From Allolobophora icterica (Eukaryota; Annelida; Clitellata; Crassiclitellata; Lumbricidae): a stretch of 64,000 bases of DNA. The notes under the pieces are model-generated. The model did no database searches. It saw only the letters and a program-made list of their open reading frames with translations, and had not been told where the DNA came from. The position numbers and the translations under genes were made by a program. Shown here in pieces: positions 1-11,800 of this stretch. Within the stretch, counting starts at the first letter, position 1. Each line of letters opens with the position of its first letter. The DNA lies in NCBI GenBank assembly GCA_963556255.1, contig OY744616.1, positions 36,201,466-36,265,465 on the forward strand. The letters are read 5' to 3'.

Positions 1-635
1 AACCTACAACTCCCTGCAATATTCCCAGCCCTAGTAGGCCTACCTCCGTGATCTCTTCATCATCCAGGAAACCCGCTCCATCCGATCATCCTCCTATCTC
101 AGTATAGTCTTTCTCGACCCCCAGTCGCTACTCATCCCAAATTCTCCAACCGAGCCATATTCAGCAAGGCACCCACGCCTCTGGAATGATCTCCCTCTCT
201 GAATTCCGCAGATTTTGCGTTCCGCCATCATCACTGCAACCCGCCCTCCATTCTCCTCCTCATGTTCCTCTATTTATCAACACCTGGGCTTTCCCCTCAA
301 AATTGAAATCTCACCTTTTCAAGGGCCTACTCCTGCCCTGACTCATTTGATCCTCCGCTTTCAAATTATTCTCGCCCTATATATTTAAACGACACTCGAT
401 CGCCTTCACAGCTTCTCTGCCTCCTCTCTTGATCTGGCCCTCTGGAAACCGGACTCAGAACTCTTTTGGACTACTCTTTGGAAAAACCCCTCTGATTTGA
501 TTCGGCCTTCTGGAACTGGACTCTGATCTCTTTTGGATTACTCTCTAGAAACACCTTCTGATTTGATGTAGCGCTCGTGAAGTGAATAGGATGGTGCCCT
601 GCGCTTGGCCTTCGAGTTAATTCCTTTGATCTCGG
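1..635 (+). mobile_element. Decayed 3' end of an L2/CR1-like LINE (family A)
   Basis: The left edge reads as the degenerate C-terminal end of a non-LTR retrotransposon ORF: fragments match the usual L2/CR1 tail, in which a Pro-rich Arg/Ser block is followed by a Trp-Asn-Asp-Leu-Pro stretch (near 180-200). A 3' UTR-like segment then contains the words 'agcgctcgtgaagtgaatagg' region and 'gcgcttggccttcgag'. The same UTR occurs reverse-complemented at 27810-27905, which supports a repeat family. Several frame breaks are present and it is cut by the window edge, so this is a relic. The family assignment is from recognition only. Confidence 0.55.
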
Positions 636-835
636 ACGTCCATAAAATCGCCCCCCGTAAAGAAAAACTCTGGATCCGCCCCTGAGTACGACTCAGAAAC
701 GCTGAAGTACCTTTTAGAACCGTTTATTTGGCAAACAGAGTAGTGATCGAAGTAGGCCTAACAATTAAGGTAATTAAGTTACTCTCAAATACGCACGTTA
801 TGTTATGCCGCCTTCTTAAAGCCACAGTAGTAGTT

Positions 836-1070
<235 letters not shown>

Positions 1071-1306
1071 ACGATAAGGATCAACATGAATAACAAGAAC
1101 AAGGATGAAGAGAACAAGAACATGAAGAACGCCAAAAGGCGAACAAGAAGATCAAAAACAAGAATGAGAAGAAGAAAAACAAGAAGAAAAGAACGAGAAG
1201 AAGCGATCTGAAACATCTTTCTGCGACAATTGACAAGGCTCTTGATTAGGTTAGATCAGATCCGACGCCTTGCTATGGCAAGTGGTTTCGAATCATACCT
1301 AGACCG

Positions 1307-1337
<31 letters not shown>

Positions 1338-2465
1338 CGGTATCATTCAGGTAATTCAACGCAGACACACCGTCGCTGTAAATTAATCGCAAGCGGGTGA
1401 GTTGAGTTCGTTGATTAACAATCAAGGTCAATTTGTTACGGCTGCAGTTCTAATTCCCAGCAGTTTGGTGACATTTCGTGCACACCCCTAAATGGTCGCC
1501 CTCTGAGGGTGGAACCGGGTGATGCCGGGGTCAGAGGTTAAGCTAAGGTCATGACCTGTAAGATGACACTCGACTGGGCTTCACCGGAGGCAATGCTTAG
1601 CGGAGAACGATAGAAGGAGTTTGAATTTCAGACAAGTGCCAAGACAAATTCTAGGGACACTTTAATTGGTCGCTAATGACTTCGGACCCTGCCCTCCATA
1701 CATTCTATTAAGTTATGCAGAGACAGACCTCGTTTGTATATTCATATGTTTCAACTGTAAAGTGATGTAATCGCTCGTTTATTTGCTTCCAAAGTAGTCT
1801 TGAAGACCATTCTTTTATATTCTCGTCATCTCTCTTTAGTTAAGTCTACACATATAACACTCATGCTGAGACTTTATAATGTTGTTGTTAACCTGCCTCT
1901 ATCGTCATGCATTGTCTCTGATGTTATTACCTGGGGATACCTTCTTTGCGGGACAATAGTCCCCTCTGGAACTGGTACTCCCAATCGTATCCAGCCTAAT
2001 TGCCACATGTGTTTTTTCTTAGTTAACTTCAATCAACACATGTTTTTTTATGTGTTCATAAAACACCCATGTGTTCATTCTCTGTTCCGATTGACTCTTG
2101 ATGAGATGCAATAATTATGTTATGTTATGCTATGTTATGTTCAGCGTGGTCTTTGTGTTGTCAGGTAGGAGTTTCCCTGAATTGGCGCTATACAAATTTG
2201 TGATTATTGTTACAATTACAGTATAGGGGTAGTGAATATTTTGGTGCTGGCAGAAAAATGACAACGTGTTAACATCAAGAAAGCTATCAATTAATATGAA
2301 TTGTTATCAAACAGACACTTGCAACTTATTTAAATAAATTGTTTCCTTAGGCCTATTGACTTACTTACTTACTTACTTATATGCAACGTGCATAATTACA
2401 GTACTGTATTCGTAATCGTAAACTCTATTTCCTAGACAAATTTCTAAAGTGCTACTCTAAAGCTA
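1071..2465. other. Stretch without a recognisable gene
   Basis: Contains an (AT)n tract at about 1309-1338 and a LINE/SINE-like 3' end with the word 'ggcgctatacaaattt' near 2183-2199. I see no coding region or structured element elsewhere in it. Confidence 0.6.
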
Positions 2466-3160
2466 CACTGTTACCGGAAATGGTGGGATATCCCACGATT
2501 TAGGGTGGTCTCTATAGCCCACCTTATTTTTAAGGTAAAGGTGGAATTTCCCACGTTATTTGATTGGTGGGAAATCACACCCTGGATCATTACACCTTAG
2601 GGGTGGGTTTTAACACCTTCTTTGAAGGTGTAATATCCCACCCTATGGTGGGATATCACACCATAGATCATTACACCTTAGGGGTGGGTTTTAACACCTT
2701 CTTTGAAGGTGTAATATCCCACCCTATGGTGAGATATCACACCATAGATCATTACTCCTTAGGGGTGGGTTTTAACACCTTCTTTGAAGGTGCAATATCC
2801 CACCCTATGGTGGGATATCACACCATAGATCACTACACCTTAGGGGTGGGTTTTAACACCTTCTTTGAAGGTGTAAATATCCCACCCTATGGTGAGATAT
2901 CACACCATAGATCATTACACCTTAGGGGTGGGTTTAAACACCTTCTTTGAAGGTGTAATATCCCACCCCATGGTGGGATATCACACCATGGATCATTACA
3001 CCTTAATGGTGGGTTTTAACACCTTCAAAGAAGGTGTAATATTCCACCCTATGGTGTGATAGACCACCCTGACCCTGGGGTGTGAAAATCCACGATTTAG
3101 GGGTGGTCCCTATAGCCCACCTTATTTGTAGGTAAAGGTGGAATTTCCCATGTTAGGACT
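2466..3160. repeat. Mobile-element-like repeat with internal 81-bp minisatellite
   Basis: Starts with CACTGTTACCGGAAA, and a related word (its reverse complement with one change) closes a similar block at 25063. About six copies of an 81-bp unit lie between 2559 and 3066; the unit contains the palindrome ACACCTTCTTTGAAGGTGT. Related flanks, with 'ctatagcccacctta' and 'aaaggtggaatttccca', occur on both sides (near 2513 and 3111). Because 81 is a multiple of three, a spurious open frame runs through the array. I see no matching right terminal repeat in this copy. Confidence 0.75.
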
Positions 3161-4160
3161 GTATATTAATTTACTAAAGAAATAAATCATTTGCATATGT
3201 TGGTGTATATTGTATGCAACATAAAAACATACATGTATAGACATGTGTTTATATTGGCATATACATAAATAAACATTTTTGAGCATATATAAACTCTACA
3301 TAAATACAAATGTGCATTTGAATATTATTCTATGCTTATAAATACAAATATATTTATTACCTAGGTCTACGAACCTCAATATAAGGTAGAACAATTTAAA
3401 AATCCACCAATATTTTTATTTGAACAATAAATATGCGTAGAACAAATCGTGTATGTGCATACATATACAGTACATGCACACATGTCACAAACCAATTTAA
3501 AATTCGCCAACACATGGCCATTGTTTGCATTTAAAAAAGAAACACATAAAAGATAAAAATAAATGGCAAAAGGCACTAAGTGTCACTAAATCAAATGAAA
3601 ACACACTTTATTGAACATTATGATACACGCAAAGCAAATTTATACATGCAAATCAATGGCGTCAAAGGGTAAGCCCAAAGGAACATAGTGTTCCTCTTAC
3701 AGGGTCGCCCTGGTTACATTAGTTTATTTACCAGGTTTAATTGCTTTATAGTATGCTACATTCAATAAGCCAAATCCTCAGATTATAATGTCCATCAGCG
3801 AGTGTACAAAGTGTATAAAACAATGACAGGATTAATTCAACACTGAAATCAATGAAAAACTAAAAAAATGAACCTCAATTAATAGCCACATAGGTACCTG
3901 CACAATGATTGCATAGTAATTTTAGACGAGCGGATCCATTAGATATCTTTTATACTTGCTTTTAAATTGTTGGACAGTAAGTAAGTTCGCTGGGTAAATA
4001 TTTCCAGAGCAGAGGTCCACATATTCCAATGCCATGTGTCCTAATGTCAATACTCTTTATTAATACAATTGCATCCAACATATTTGTTGAGGCGATCAAT
4101 GCACTCAATGACTTCATCATTCAGTCTTTAGACAGCTGATGATTGTAATCCCAACTCCAA
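3161..4160. other. AT-rich stretch, no gene seen
   Basis: Dominated by dispersed 'catacatgta'-type words and A/T runs. No coding frame with recognisable content on either strand. Confidence 0.6.
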
Positions 4161-4164
4161 AAGT

Positions 4165-4430
4165 CTAAAGCGCTACACTGAAGCTGAGCGCAAGGCACCA
4201 GCTTAATTATGAGCGAGTACGTGTTGTATCACAGATCTATGTCCAGTGGAGGTCCGCTTTCTTCTTGCCTGAGACCAGAGAGATGAGAAGGAGCAGTTGC
4301 CAAGACTTCAATTTGGAGTGGAAAGCCTATGGAGTGATACGTAGAGGAGCTGGAGGCAGATGACAGTGGGTGACTTGCGGTATTGAAGGAGGAATCGAGA
4401 GCCTCTGCATCGAGCGACGAACCGATCTGT
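4165..4430 (-). mobile_element. LINE family A 3' fragment
   Basis: Read on the minus strand it ends with the same 3' UTR style as the copies at 1-635 and 27800-28320 (the 'agcgctacactgaagctgagcgc' region). Short and full of stops. Confidence 0.45.
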
Positions 4431-4938
4431 CAAAAACCAAAACAATTTTATTGAATGGTGTTCAATTAAGAAGTCGTATATTATGTACAATCGGACAGCA
4501 AAATTGCTTGAATTTTCACACAAAACCTTATTAACAAATGATAGTCAATTGTGTTTCAGCCATCCCAGGAGTAGGTAGAAACAAATGAATCCTGGAGCAA
4601 AGTTTAAAATACACTAAGAAATTCATTCATTCATTCCGATAATTTATATAACGCTTCTTCAAAAAACGTAATCTGAGGCGCTCCCAGTCCAGTCACGGTT
4701 AAACAAAGAAGACTTAAACAGGCGGTAGAAAGCAGGTGAACTGCCTTGTGGAAATAAGCGCAAAGAAAGTGGCTCTAATTCCATGTAGAAGGGCCAGCCA
4801 CCGAGAAGGCACGATAATGTTTAACTGAGGAGCAGGACCGAGGAACCAACAGCTCACTCCAGCTGCAGAACGCATAACTCAGCAGGACATTAGGCCTCAG
4901 AGCGTACAGCAGAGATCAGATAAGTAAGATGGAGTTTC

Positions 4939-5061
<123 letters not shown>

Positions 5062-5209
5062 TTGACACGAGAAGCAATCCTATTAAAAAAACACGCTGCG
5101 AGGTAAGGAGCGAATGCAGGACATCATGCACATAAGCTGAAACTGGTGCACATTTTGGGATCTGGGCAACTAGCTGGTTTACCCGTCGTTGCCCGGGGTT
5201 ATAAGTTTC

Positions 5210-5281
5210 ACACCACCACCACCACCACCACCACCACCACCACCACCACCACCACCACCACCACCACCACCACCACCACCA
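5210..5281. repeat. (CAC)n microsatellite
   Basis: About 24 uninterrupted CAC units; gives a poly-Trp frame on the minus strand that is not a gene. Confidence 0.95.
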
Positions 5282-5298
5282 CGTTAATGTGAAGTGAA

Positions 5299-5476
5299 CA
5301 GGCACGTAACTAGCCTTTTTCGTTTGGGGGGGCTTAAGCCTTGAAAATGGCAACATTTATACAGTGTTCATACGAATTTTAGCCGTAAGCATACAACGGC
5401 TTGACTTGTTTGGGGGGGCTTCAACTTCGTTTGGGGGGGCTTAAGCCCCCCAAGCCCAACGCTAGATACGTCCCTG
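5299..5476. mobile_element. hAT-type MITE with 8-bp target duplication
   Basis: 178 bp bounded by imperfect terminal inverted repeats (left CAGGCACGTAACTAGC; right end reads CAGGGACGTATCTAGC on the other strand). An exact 8-bp duplication, GAAGTGAA, sits at 5291-5298 and 5477-5484. Internally it has repeated 'tttgggggggctt' words. An 8-bp duplication with CAGG termini is typical of hAT. Confidence 0.85.
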
Positions 5477-6366
5477 GAAGTGAACTCCCTACTGGGATTG
5501 GCGAATATTTAGAAATGCGTGCCGGTGACAGAGAATAATCTTCTCGGGCGGCTCCATCTGGCGAATTAAAATAGGTCGACTCGAATTTGTAAAAAGTGGG
5601 GGTTTTAGAGAGTTTTTTGCCCGGTACACCATGGTAGCGGTGAAAACGGGGGACGCGAAGCCTCACACTGGGTGTGTAATACCCACCCCGAAACAGTAGT
5701 GAAGGTTTGGAGTGAAAAGCTCGAAAGCTGTAGAAATGCATTCCCGTAAAAGATCGCGTGCTACAGACCGAGGAACCAGAGGGACAGATTCTTTGCTTAA
5801 TTTATATAGATGAGCCGAGGAGCAGAGCAAAGGACCCAGTCAAGACGCCCAATAAGAGCCAATGGATCCCTAGCAATAACTGAGCAGCAATAGTCACTTA
5901 TATTGGAGATAAAAGCGTGAAGAAGGACCACCGCCGCATCATGAGAAAGGGACCATATTACAACACGCAGCTGCTGGAGCTGGCTATAGCAACTCCGGGT
6001 GACCAAGTTAACATGCTGGGAAAATTAAGCACTGGCACAATAGAAGGTATTAAATACAATGAAAATTAATTACATGTTGGATTTGGATGTTTTCTGGTGT
6101 TGTAGGTGCTAAACAACAGCTACACATATTGTATAGTAGCACTAAACGAATAAAAAATCATACAATACTGGTCATACTCATAAAGATGTACGTAATCTGC
6201 AGATATCCTACACGGCATGTTCTATGGGCCTCTAAATTATGCTATTGTGTAGTTATTGTGATGTCTAGTCCCAATCTTCCGCAACCCAATTGTGTTATCA
6301 AGGATTAATGGCAACATTATATATTTCTGTATAAACAACATGGGCAGTTTACGATAGAATTAATAC

Positions 6367-6959
6367 TAGGGCATATCCTGTTACTGACCCGGACAACCGG
6401 AAATTCCGGGTATTGAACACCCAGAAGACACCCGCATCCGGAGCTGAAAGGTCATTCGGGCCCGGGTGGGTAATTTCCCGTCTTATGCCTCAGGTTTCTT
6501 CAACCGTCTTCATTACTTAAATGTCCAGTATAGACTCTTTGTCAAACCTTGCCTCTCCCAGGCCTAAGGGGTCCAGCAAGACGTGGCCAATACCCCTCCA
6601 CATTCCGAAGCCTCTCTCAGCCGAATGCCTAATCCCAACACAAAGCACTCTGTATGCATGATGAATAGGGGCATATACCGAACACCCTTCAGAGTCATCC
6701 TCCTCTCAGGCACCCGAATGTATGTCCTCCTGCCTTGGAATGTTAGAGAGGCGCTATAAAAATGTCCACAGACAGACATACATTCATACGTACGTACGTA
6801 CGTACATACATATAAACATACATACAGAGCACGTTGGGGACTTAGTGTTCGGATTAGAGACTTGAGATTACTTTTAGTTTAATTCCCAGACCCGGAAGCT
6901 ATTATTCAAACTACCCGGACCCGGTATCCGATTGAAAAACGGCTTCCGGCTATACCCTA
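6367..6959. mobile_element. hAT-type nonautonomous element with nested LINE 3' end
   Basis: Termini are TAGGGCATATCC at the left and the complement of TAGGGTATAGCC at the right, flanked by the exact 8-bp duplication ATTAATAC (6359-6366 and 6960-6967). Inner arms repeat 'acccgga'-type words. A LINE/SINE-like 3' end with 'gaggcgctataaaaa' and an ACGT/ACAT microsatellite (about 6720-6830) lies inside and is probably a later insertion. Confidence 0.8.
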
Positions 6960-7163
6960 ATTAATACACTGCTGCTAGATAAAATCAGAGCATAAGAGGA
7001 TGCTTAATCTTAAAGAATCATAAGTGAAAGCTGAGATAGAAATAGACAGAAAATTATATTTACCATTGAACAAATTCCAATGTGTTTACACTGGTTCCTC
7101 ATGATGTGTGTGCACTGAAACAGAAAAAGACATGTCACAATTAACCATAGAATATCACCACTA

Positions 7164-7798
7164 CACTGTGTCCACGATAAAGTAGAACACTAGACTTTGT
7201 GAAATATCTTGGTCAATTGTAGTATTATAGGTACTAAGTTTGGTGCACATGAACTTCAGTCTATTCTATCCATACCCTGCAAATTTTATGACAACTGATG
7301 CAACGGTTACGAGGATATGCCCTTTTGAAATTGGGTAGTTCAGAAACCAAGTTACCGAACAGTAAAACGCATAGAATTACGTCATTTTTCTGGCTACCGC
7401 AGGGGATACATAGGCTGTTGTTTATAAGCGTCATTTTCGGAAACAGTTACACTACGAGACCTGTTTTACGTAACAGTAGTTGGTTGTTAAGAAATGGTTT
7501 TCAGCGCAGAGGACAAGATTTTAATCAAGGACTTGAGAGAGACGAAGGGGTATGGCGCAAGGAGACTCATTACAGAATTTCCAATGAAAATGCGTTTTAC
7601 TGTTCGGTAACTCGGTTTCTGAACCACCCAATTTCAAAAGGGTATATCCTCGTAACCGTTGCATCAATTGTCATAAAATTTGCAGAGTATGGATAGACTA
7701 GACTGACGTTCATGTGCACCAAATTTAGTACCTATAATACTACAATTGACCAAGATATTTAACAAAGTCTAGTGTTCTACTTTATCGTGGACACAGTG
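7164..7798. mobile_element. Tc1/mariner-like MITE with long terminal inverted repeats
   Basis: 635 bp, almost a palindrome: the outer roughly 230 bp on each side are imperfect reverse complements, beginning CACTGTGTCCACGATAAAG, and the element is flanked by TA on both sides (7162-7163 and 7799-7800). The middle has no transposase. A 132-codon frame across it merely reads the arms. Confidence 0.85.
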
Positions 7799-8289
7799 TA
7801 TAACTTCCCACCACTGGCACTACAAATGTGGTATAACAACCATGGAAGTGTGGGTGTAGCTAAAAGCAAGTGTCACCTTAGGAATAGACGCAATTTGTGG
7901 GGGTACCCGTACCCCAACTTTTGAACTGGGGCACTGTACCCCCACTTTTTAAACAATGCCAATCAATATTTATTACTGTGCATTCCCAGAGATTGCACTC
8001 TCTGCCTTGCTTCAAGTATGTAGATAGAGTGAGGAGTGTGTAACACAAAAGCACGAAAGTACTTAGATACACAGGTAAACCGAGAACCAGAGAAACTGAG
8101 TCACAGGCAGCTAGACAGAATGTCAGCCAAACAGGTCACCCGACAGACTGACCGCCGTGACCGGCCCGCAGGCGCCACAGATCTAGGTCACTGACATCAT
8201 CCTCAATCTCCGCCTTATAGTTGTCACCTTAGCCATATCCTGATGTAGAGATGTAGGTCAAAGCGCAAGCTTATATCCTTCATCAATTA

Positions 8290-8395
8290 CAAATTCATTT
8301 CTTTAGCTGTGGCTGGGAGTGCCTCTGAGTAGGCGTCTTGAAGAGGCGCTATATAAATTCTTAGAATGAATGAATGAATAAGGTTTCGCTTTGGT
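8290..8395 (+). mobile_element. LINE/SINE 3' end with GAAT tail
   Basis: Carries 'gtgcctctgagtaggcgtcttgaagaggcgctatataaattc' style sequence (recognised from its 'aggcgctatataaatt' core) followed by a short (GAAT)n tail. The same core recurs near 6732, 14845, 30650, 30897 and 63330. Confidence 0.55.
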
Positions 8396-8813
8396 GCACC
8401 ACCAGTTGACGACTTGTCAAATAGAAGTTAATAACAATTACATGTTGGATTCTGACACTAAGTGGTGTTAAACACAAACTTAGTATCTACAGTACAACTA
8501 CACGTATAGTATAGTGGTGCTATATAAATGAAAAATAATTATAACTATACTAATGATAAAGAATGTGCATACTCTGCAGTAACCTCTACTCCAAAACCTG
8601 TCAAACTTTAGATCCATTTCCAACCTTAATACCATTTCTAAGATTCTCGAAAGTCTCTTCCTCGCATGAATCAACAAGCACATTACTTATCTCCTAATTT
8701 CAGTCCTTACCAATCAGCTTACCATGAAAGCTACTCTACTGAAACTGCTCTTGCCTTTTACCATGGACAACATCTTCTCATCTATTGATAAAGGAAAGGC
8801 GTGCCTCACAGTT

Positions 8814-8845
<32 letters not shown>

Positions 8846-8859
8846 ACAGAGGTGTTATA

Positions 8860-9450
8860 TAGCGCCCCTTCAAGGTAATCTACTCAGGAGCGCTCCTAGT
8901 CCAACCCTGGTCAAGCAAGACAGTTTTAAGGCAAGAGTAGAACCGAGAAGAGCAATCAATCGGGGTCAGGCGCAGAGCTACTGGGAGCCCATTCCAGGTC
9001 GCTGGGCCAGAGACAGAAAAGGCACGGTGTTGTCGGATAGCAGCCCGTGCGCGGAGAACAAGGAGCTCACGACGCTGGACAGCCACAGTGGAGCAGCAAA
9101 GTTCTTGGAGGTAAGTGGGAGCCCCTCAAGGCACCGCCGAATGAGAGAAGAGACCCGATAAGTAATGCATTGCGGGTAGGGAAGCCAGTGGAGAACCTTA
9201 CGCACGTACTGCTAGACCCGGCCAAACTTGGGGATGCGACCCATCAGCCGGGCAGCCGTGCGCAGGACCCGATTGAGGCACCTCATTCGGCAGGTTGGGA
9301 GCCCATCATATATGCCGCTACAATAATCGAGGCGGGAGACCACAAAAGCATGGACATGTGTAGATGCTGAACTAGGAGAGAGGGAGCACAATATGACCCT
9401 GAGCTGTCGCAGCTGGTAGTCACAGCTGCAGCAGAGGAGATTAATATGTT
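8860..9450 (-). mobile_element. L2/CR1-like LINE 3' fragment (family B), minus strand
   Basis: Minus-strand translation in two frames gives pieces of the LINE C-terminus: a 'VLHWLP' word and an 'HRAFSVSGPATWNGLP' word, both characteristic of the L2/CR1 ORF2 tail. At least one frameshift separates them. The 3' UTR ends in an 'ttattattaatt'-type tail at about 8815-8845. Confidence 0.7.
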
Positions 9451-9539
9451 GAACAAATGAAAGCTCCTGGTCTAAGGTGATTCCTGAGTCTTGGATTGAA
9501 GCTAGGAAGGTAACATGCGGCTATTGGGCAGCACCAAGA

Positions 9540-10735
9540 CCCACTGTGCCTCGGCCTTAGTGCTGCTTTCGACACTGTCGACCACCAGCTTCTACTCTCT
9601 AGACTCAGTAAAAGCTTCGGTGTCTCTGGGACTGCCTTAAATTGGTTAGCTTCTTACCTCTGCAATCGGTCTCAGCAAGTGGGTATTGGTACTGCTAGAT
9701 CGGATTCTCCTCTATGCACTGCTGGTGTCCCTCAGGGTTCTGTTCTCGGTCCCCTATTATTTACCATTTTCACTTCACCAATTAGTAGCATAGCCAATCA
9801 CTTTCGAGTCCAGTCACACCAGTATGCTGATGATACTCTGCATTTAATCGCTCTGTCGCCAACGGATCAGTCCGGTAAAATTATACTAGAAGAGTGTCTC
9901 TTTTCAATGCATGGTTCTGCTTCTATGGTCTTGCTATAAACCCAGATAAGTCTGAGGCAATCATGTTTGGCTCACGCCAGCCACTGTGCTCTTTCGCTTC
10001 TCATTCTAGTGTTGTTCCAATATCAAAGACTATCAAAACACTTAGGGTCACTTTGGACAGTAACCTCACACTCCAATTTCATATAACAAACCTTTGCACA
10101 TCTTGTTTCTATCATATCAGGACAATACGTCACACAAGGTCTGGTCTTACCAAAGACATGTAACAGACTACAGCCTGTTCTCTTGTCTGCTCTCGCCTCG
10201 ATTATGTCAACTCTGTGTTTGCAGGCATGTCAGACCTTCAAGTCAACCGGCTTCAACGCATCCAAAATTCTCTGGCTCGTGTGATGTTGCGTGCAACTTC
10301 TCGTTCAAACTCATTAACTCTGCTCCATCAGCTGCATTGGCTTCCTGTAGAATTCAGAATTAGATTTAAACTGGCCTGCTTGACATATAAAACCCTCACA
10401 ATGTGCACTCACTCCTACCTACCTTCAACCACTACTCTCTCCTTACATCCCGCCATACAGTCTGCGGTCTTCGGTTATGGGTCTTTTGGTAGAGCATAGA
10501 CGCGGCACTGCCATGGGCTCTTGTGCATTTCGTGTTGCAGCCCCCAAGGAATGAAACTGACTACCAGTGTTTATCCGTTGCGTGACCTCTTCTTCTTCCT
10601 TCAAGAAATGCCTCAAAACTCATTACTTCTCACTGGCTTTAAAACATATGGATATCTAATTGCTCTTCACCTGGCGGATGACTAACCGCACCTCAGATGC
10701 ACATTTCTGTGTGACTTTGCATGCGTTAAAAATGT
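9540..10735 (+). pseudogene. Frameshifted reverse transcriptase of an L2/CR1-like LINE
   Basis: Plus-strand reading gives reverse-transcriptase landmarks in order but in different frames: an 'AAFDTVDHQLL' motif A relic (about 9560-9600), 'GVPQGSVLGPLLF' motif B (about 9725-9765) and 'YADDT' motif C (about 9820-9840). A later segment (10215-10500) has the 'RLQRIQNSLARVML' and 'LHQLHWLPVEFRIRFK' words of the C-terminal region. Stops and shifts separate the pieces, so no active enzyme is encoded. The element ends at an ATA trinucleotide tail. Confidence 0.8.
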
Positions 10736-10737
10736 TC

Positions 10738-10739
10738 GT

Positions 10740-10812
<73 letters not shown>
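10738..10812. repeat. (ATA)n microsatellite at LINE 3' end
   Basis: About 24 ATA units directly after the LINE relic; plausibly the expanded 3' tail. Confidence 0.9.
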
Positions 10813-11034
10813 GTATGATGTTTTGTAGTACTCTAATAATTAGAAAACATTTGTGTTATAACAGATCAATAACATCATTATTTCTGTTCAGACAACATAA
10901 CAGCATTAAATTATTTCTGTTCAGACAACACGAACAGTTATAAATAATGCATTGGTATTTCAATAAGTGAATGGTTGTTTGATAAAACCAGAGAATAAGG
11001 AATTACATTGTAGCTGATTGATTAGAGAGCTCAC

Positions 11035-11800
11035 CTTGTAACTTGGGGAGTAGAGGTTTGGGATGGTTACTCTGTATGGAACTCCAGCAAGACCTTTACT
11101 AACAATTGCTCCTCAGCGCCATTGATTGATACTTGGCGCTTCATAAATACATAATATTTATAACGATATCAATAATAATACGAAAATTAATAATAATATG
11201 GTGGAAAATGACATAGAGGGATAGATGAATGATAACACTCTTCTCAAAGAACACAAGATCTTGAAAGACATGGCTCGATACCCATAAGCCCCTTATAAGT
11301 TGATTCGGTTTTCCACTCCCTAGGGGGCAACTGTAAACTGAGCGGTGCCTAACCGGCTGCCAAGACGTGTGTTCTATAAGATCATGATAATTGTACCACC
11401 ATATGTTTCAATGTTACTGTCAGTGAGCATGTCAATAAAGATGAATATTATTATTATTATTGCTTACTTACGATGTGTGTCCAAAACATTAGAGTACCGG
11501 TAGGCGTTTGTGACCCCAATATACGTCAATCGGCTGAAGAAGATGACATTGTCCTCAAGTGCCAGAGATCAAACACCCTACAAACAAAATTATTTAATTC
11601 AATCGAATCTCAAAACTTCCATAGCGCCTTGTAACACGAAGATGATGGGCTCAAGGCTCTCGAGACGGTTACTGTGTATGGACATTCAGCAAGTCCTTCT
11701 AGCACAATTGCTCAGCACCATCAATTGATGCTTGGTCAGTGGATAGGGTGCTTAATAAATGCATAATGATAATAATAATATTAATAATAATAATTGCTTA
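11035..11800. mobile_element. Two partial SINE-like copies
   Basis: Segments at about 11035-11175 and 11625-11800 share 'caattgctc(c)tcagc(g)ccat(c/t)gattgatacttgg'-type sequence, an ATAAT-rich tail, and in the second copy the 'gccttgtaacacgaag' word of the better SINE copy at 55078-55285. The piece at 11215-11440 resembles the one at 17505-17645. All are degenerate. Confidence 0.5.

Noticed and set aside
2564..2950. 128-codon frame through the 81-bp repeats
   Set aside because: The period is a multiple of three, so an open frame is expected; the repeat is palindromic and occurs in non-coding relatives.
2559..3066. CRISPR-like array
   Set aside because: Units are contiguous without unique spacers, and the genome is animal. 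The same reasoning applies to the 159-bp and 277-bp arrays.
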